Assembly: GCA_020252865.1 (NCBI GenBank)
Contig: JADCCH010000015.1
Location: 1 to 8,283 of the forward strand
Origin: Methylobacterium sp.
Lineage (GTDB): Bacteria; Pseudomonadota; Alphaproteobacteria; Rhizobiales; Beijerinckiaceae
Reading direction: 5' to 3'
Length of the DNA: 8,283 nt
Position numbers and translations under genes: made by a program. The notes under the pieces are model-generated. The model worked only from the letters and a program-made list of their open reading frames with translations. It made no database searches and had not been told where the DNA came from. This document shows, in pieces, positions 5,613 to 8,283 of the stretch (position 1 is the first letter of the stretch; each line of letters opens with the position of its first letter).

Positions 5613-6589
5613 TGGGAGAGGGCCAGCCCTTCTCCTTGCCGCTTGGCTCGGATGACATCGTCCTGCCCTTCCGGGTGGAGGCGCTGGATACGCGCGGCCG
5701 CTCCGTGCGGCTCGGCAAGGTGCTTGATGAAATCCTCGCGCGCCATGCCTACCCGCCGAAGGTGGAGCGCCTGCTCGCGCAAGCCATCGCGCTGACGGCG
5801 TTGATGGGTTCGTCGCTGAAATTCGACGGCCGCTTCCAGTTGCAGACAAAGAGCGAAGGCCCGGTTTCCATGCTCGTCGTGGATTTCTCCACGCCCGCCG
5901 ACATGCGCGCCTATGCTCGCTTCGATGCGGAAGCGGTGGAGAAGCTGCCGGCAAATGCCCGCGATGGGCAATTGCTCGGGCCGGGCTATCTCGGCTTCGC
6001 CATCGAGCAGACAGCCTTGCAATCGCGCTATCAGGGCATTGTCGGCCTCGACGGGCAGGGGCTCGAAGCGGCGGCGATGCAGTATTTCCGGCAATCCGAG
6101 CAGATCCCCTCCGTCGTCCGTCTTGCGGTGGCCGAGGAGCAGGTGATGATCGCCGGCACCCGTCGCCAGCGCTGGCGCGCGGGCGGCATTCTCGCCCAGT
6201 TCCTGCCGCAGGCAACAGAGCGGATGCGCGTGGCCGATCTCGATCCCGGCGATGCACCGGCCGGCACACCGAAGCACGAGGTGGCGGAGGATGATGCCTG
6301 GGTGGAGGCGCGGAGCCTGGTGGAAACCACCGAGGATCTCGAACTCGTGGACCCTTCGCTCGGCCTCGACCGGCTGCTCTATCGCCTCTTCAACGAGCGC
6401 GGTGTGACGGTCCAGAACCCGCTGGCGATCGCCGACCAGTGCCGCTGTTCGGAGGCGAAGATCCGCCAGATGCTCGCGCAATTCCCGCCCGAGGATCTTT
6501 CGGATATGCGCGAGGATGATGGGCAGATCGGCATCACCTGCGAATTCTGCTCGCGCAAATACCGGCTCGGCCTGCCGCTTTCCCCCTAA
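5612..6589 (+). CDS. hslO: Redox-regulated molecular chaperone Hsp33
   Basis: Hsp33 (325 residues) is a cytoplasmic holdase that is inactive when reduced and zinc-bound. It is switched on by oxidation of its C-terminal cysteines combined with unfolding stress. The core domain spans about residues 14-240, with LKFDGRFQLQTKSEGPV and RLGFA-like QLLGPGYLGFAI segments. The switch is complete: C277 and C279 as CxC, 30 residues, then C310 and C313 as CxxC, within the known spacing of 27-32. The start is the ATG at 5612 inside TGATG, overlapping the argF stop. No good ribosome site lies upstream, so translation is probably coupled to argF. A longer reading of the same frame back to 5345 is antihomologous, arginine-rich shadow of argF. 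The stop TAA (6587-6589) interlocks with that of apaG. Confidence 0.95.
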   Translation: MGEGQPFSLPLGSDDIVLPFRVEALDTRGRSVRLGKVLDEILARHAYPPKVERLLAQAIALTALMGSSLKFDGRFQLQTKSEGPVSMLVVDFSTPADMRAYARFDAEAVEKLPANARDGQLLGPGYLGFAIEQTALQSRYQGIVGLDGQGLEAAAMQYFRQSEQIPSVVRLAVAEEQVMIAGTRRQRWRAGGILAQFLPQATERMRVADLDPGDAPAGTPKHEVAEDDAWVEARSLVETTEDLELVDPSLGLDRLLYRLFNERGVTVQNPLAIADQCRCSEAKIRQMLAQFPPEDLSDMREDDGQIGITCEFCSRKYRLGLPLSP

Positions 6590-6978
6590 TGCATGACGCG
6601 CCGGGCATCCGGAATGTCCAGTGAGAAGGCGGGGACCTCGACCATCAGCCGGCGGCCATCGCTCGCGACCATTTCGTAGCGGCCGACCATCATGCCCTGG
6701 CTGGTCGTGAGCGGGCAGCCAGACGAGTAATTGAAGCTCTCGCCCGGTTTCAGGATCGGCTGTTCGCCCACCACGCCCGGCCCGCGGACATGCTCCACGC
6801 GGCCATTGGCGTCGGTGATTTCCCAGTGGCGCGCGCGCAACTGCACCGTCACCTCGCCGAGATTGCGGATGCGGATGGCATAGGACCAGAAATAGTTGCC
6901 TTCCTCCGGGTTCGACCGTTCCGGCTCGAATGCGGGGTGGACGATGACCTCGATGCCTTCGGTAACGGCGCGATACAC
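6586..6978 (-). CDS. apaG: ApaG protein (CorD family)
   Basis: ApaG (130 residues) is a single-domain beta-sandwich protein. The name comes from Enterobacteria, where it neighbours apaH; linked phenotypes involve Co2+/Mg2+ resistance, but its biochemical role is unsettled. Family signatures are clear: MYRAVTEGIEVIVHPAFEPE at the N-terminus, YFWSYAIRIRNLG (29-41), VQLRARHWEITDANGR (45-60), RGPGVVGEQPILKPGE (65-80), and SSGCPLTTSQGMMVGRYEM (85-103). Length is normal. The start codon is GTG (6978-6976), with GAGGAG-type ribosome site at about 6994-6989 and ten bases between. It is divergent from dcd and convergent with hslO, whose stop it overlaps by four bases. No apaH is present. Confidence 0.94.
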   Translation of the reverse strand: MYRAVTEGIEVIVHPAFEPERSNPEEGNYFWSYAIRIRNLGEVTVQLRARHWEITDANGRVEHVRGPGVVGEQPILKPGESFNYSSGCPLTTSQGMMVGRYEMVASDGRRLMVEVPAFSLDIPDARRVMH

Positions 6979-7013
6979 CGCGTGAGCACTCCTCTCGATG
7001 CGGGCAAGGCTGC

Positions 7014-7042
7014 AGGATGGGGCCAGCCGACGCGAAGGTCAA
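7014..7042 (-). promoter_or_regulatory. Candidate sigma-70 promoter of apaG
   Basis: On the - strand TTGACC (7042-7037) is followed after exactly 17 bases by CATCCT (7019-7014). The -35 matches five of six bases and the -10 keeps the AT and final T, acceptable for alphaproteobacterial housekeeping promoters. Transcription would start near 7007, giving a leader of about 30 bases with the apaG ribosome site inside it. Confidence 0.45.
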
Positions 7043-7111
7043 TGAATTCCGTGGACAATCCCGGCCTCGGATTGCCGCGCAGGGGCGCATCCTCTAGCCG
7101 TTGAGGGCTGG

Positions 7112-8257
7112 ATGGAGGAGGAGCCCTTGGCGGCGCAGGGTTTGACGGGCAACGCGGTTCCGGCCGCGGCGTATCGGCCCGGCATCTATTCCGACGGGAT
7201 GATCGAGACGCTCCTTGCCGAGGGCGCGATCCGGTCTGCTGTTCCGCTGGTCGAGGGGCAGATCCAGCCCGCGAGCCTCGATCTCAGGCTGGGCAGCCGG
7301 GCCTGGCGCATTCGCGCGCGCTTCCTGCCGGGCGCGAATGGCTCGGTGGCCGAACGCATCGCCCATTACGCGCTTCACGAGATCGACCTGACGGCCGGCG
7401 CGGTGCTGGAGACAGGCTGCGTCTACATCGCCGAGGTGCTGGAGACCCTCGCCTTGCCAGAGAAGGTGTCCGCCAGCGCGAACCCCAAGAGTTCCACCGG
7501 CCGGCTCGATGTCTTCACGCGCGTGATCGTCGACCATGCCGCTGCCTTCGATGCCATCGCAGCGGGTTATGCTGGCCCGGTCTTCGCGGAGATCTCTCCG
7601 CGCACCTTCCCGGTTCTTGTCCGCACGGGCTCGCGCCTGTCGCAGATCCGCTTCCGGCGGGGCGATGCGCGGGTGGACGATCGGGCGCTGCTCGCCCTCC
7701 ACCAGCGCGCGCGGCTCGTGGACCAGGATACGGCGCTGATCCAGGATGGCGTGGCGCTCTCGGTCGATCTCTCCGGCTTCGACCGCGGTGGCCTCGTGGG
7801 CTATCGCGGCAAGCGGCATACGGGCCTCGTGGATGTCGACAGGCCGGGCGCCTATCGCAAGGCGGAATTCTGGGAGCCGATCCATCTCTCGGGGCGGCGC
7901 GAACTCATCCTCGACCCCAACGAGTTCTACATTCTCGCCTCGAAGGAAGCCGTGCACGTGCCGCCGGATCATGCGGCGGAAATGGTGCCCTTCGATGCCG
8001 GCGTTGGCGAGTTCCGCGTGCATTATGCGGGCTTCTTCGATCCCGGTTTCGGCCATGCCGAGGCAGGTGGCGCTGGCGCGCGCGGTGTGCTGGAAGTGCG
8101 CTCACGCGATGTGCCGTTCATCCTGGAGGACGGACAGGTGGTCGGCCGGCTGATCTACGAGCGCATGGCGGAATTGCCGCGCGCGCTCTATGGCCGCGAA
8201 AAGGCCTCGAACTACCAGGCACAGGGCCTGAAGCTTTCGAAGCATTTCATCGACTAG
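7112..8257 (+). CDS. dcd: dCTP deaminase, tandem-domain (double-length) rhizobial type
   Basis: This 381-residue protein belongs to the dCTP deaminase/dUTPase fold and should convert dCTP to dUTP and ammonia, the main route to dTMP in many Gram-negatives. It is about twice the ~190-residue E. coli enzyme because two copies of the fold are fused. The first half has IQPASLDLRLGSRAW (51-65), NPKSSTGRLDVF (124-135) and GPVFAEISP (155-163). The second half has LDPNEFYILASKEAVHVP (267-284), GFFDPGFG (307-314), GVLEVRS (325-331, with the candidate catalytic Glu328) and GQVVGRLIYE (341-350). The tail SNYQAQGLKLSKHF resembles the nucleotide-covering C-terminus of Dcd. ATG 7112 has GAGGG at 7103-7107, but an in-frame TTG at 7127 has a much better ribosome site. 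It is divergent from apaG. Confidence 0.9.
   Translation: MEEEPLAAQGLTGNAVPAAAYRPGIYSDGMIETLLAEGAIRSAVPLVEGQIQPASLDLRLGSRAWRIRARFLPGANGSVAERIAHYALHEIDLTAGAVLETGCVYIAEVLETLALPEKVSASANPKSSTGRLDVFTRVIVDHAAAFDAIAAGYAGPVFAEISPRTFPVLVRTGSRLSQIRFRRGDARVDDRALLALHQRARLVDQDTALIQDGVALSVDLSGFDRGGLVGYRGKRHTGLVDVDRPGAYRKAEFWEPIHLSGRRELILDPNEFYILASKEAVHVPPDHAAEMVPFDAGVGEFRVHYAGFFDPGFGHAEAGGAGARGVLEVRSRDVPFILEDGQVVGRLIYERMAELPRALYGREKASNYQAQGLKLSKHFID
7114..7129 (+). promoter_or_regulatory. Strong ribosome site pointing to an alternative TTG start of dcd
   Basis: GGAGGAGGAG (7114-7123) contains the full AGGAGG (7116-7121), five bases before the in-frame TTG at 7127-7129. The ATG at 7112 has only GAGGG in front, and the codons after it (Glu-Glu-Glu-Pro) are simply the reading of the GGAGGAGGAG. 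The protein may therefore begin as (M)AAQGLTGN and have 376 residues. Confidence 0.45.
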
Positions 8258-8283
8258 AGCGGTTGCCGATCTGACTGAATCAG
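8255..8283. repeat. Left part of a probable palindromic intergenic repeat, cut by the window edge
   Basis: The sequence beginning TAGAGCGG at the dcd stop codon runs to the window end. It contains CTGA (8271-8274) and its inverted partner TCAG (8280-8283) around CTGAA. From memory, many Hyphomicrobiales genomes carry dispersed palindromes that begin TAGAGC and contain a CCGATCTGA/GAATCAG-like core right after genes. If it is one, the unseen part should mirror the seen part, continuing as ATCGG. It may also serve as the dcd terminator. Confidence 0.45.

Noticed and set aside
3249..6269. A - strand frame open for about 1006 codons opposite argD, argF and hslO
   Set aside because: Composition is Arg/Ala/Gly/His-rich without domains. 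It is antisense to three unmistakable genes, and such frames stay open because high-GC codon bias removes stop codons on the opposite strand.
5591..7090. A - strand frame of about 499 codons across hslO and apaG
   Set aside because: It overlaps apaG in another frame and hslO antisense; no recognisable motif. Shadow of codon bias.
7043..7111. TGGACA at 7052-7057 as -35 of a dcd promoter
   Set aside because: The base run at the right spacing is CCGCGC, which is not a -10 element; no better + strand pair was found in the spacer.
7094..8056. A - strand frame of about 320 codons opposite dcd
   Set aside because: Antisense shadow; dcd on the other strand has clear family motifs throughout.
1..8283. 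Search for tRNA/rRNA genes, CRISPR arrays, insertion sequences, toxin-antitoxin pairs or defence genes
   Set aside because: No cloverleaf with a TTCGA-type arm, no regularly spaced repeats, no transposase motifs and no small gene pair were seen; the window is core metabolism and regulation.

Overview
The window reads as ordinary core chromosome of a high-GC alphaproteobacterium, most likely order Hyphomicrobiales (Rhizobiales). The lineage call rests on three things: a gcrA gene (an alphaproteobacterial cell-cycle regulator), the double-length rhizobial-type dCTP deaminase, and the order pst-phoU-phoB / gcrA / argD-argF-hslO / apaG, which I recall from Rhizobium and Brucella relatives. Family and genus cannot be fixed from the sequence. 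Nothing points to a phage, plasmid, transposon, CRISPR or defence island, and codon use looks uniform throughout.

Left part (1-2373, + strand): the 3' end of a phosphate-transport operon. It holds the last codons of pstA, then pstB (ATPase), phoU (negative regulator) and phoB (response regulator), tightly spaced and apparently co-transcribed. Together they import inorganic phosphate and report its supply to the Pho regulon. The sensor kinase PhoR is not in the window. A double hairpin at 2377-2409 separates phoB from the convergent gcrA.

Middle (2437-3365): gcrA on the - strand, then a 443-base gap without a convincing protein gene. The gap is the least explained stretch. It holds a strong intrinsic terminator (3282-3310, + strand) with no gene ending in front of it, two nested dyads upstream (3105-3143 and 3172-3213), and two GANTC sites, the CcrM methylation target that GcrA reads. 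The most economical readings are a small RNA of about 200 nt or an attenuated/structured leader of argD. No clear promoter was found for either.

Right of centre (3366-6589, + strand): argD and argF, two steps of arginine synthesis, followed by hslO (redox chaperone Hsp33), whose start overlaps the argF stop by one base. A perfect 8-bp GC hairpin lies between argD and argF.

Right end (6586-8283): apaG on the - strand, its stop codon interlocked with that of hslO. A 133-base divergent spacer follows, with a plausible apaG promoter. Next comes a tandem-domain dcd on the + strand, and then the left part of what looks like a palindromic intergenic repeat, cut by the window edge.

I found no undescribed multi-gene system. 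The best leads are the orphan terminator with its dyads between gcrA and argD, the complementary half-sites in the fused Dcd, and the palindrome at the right edge.
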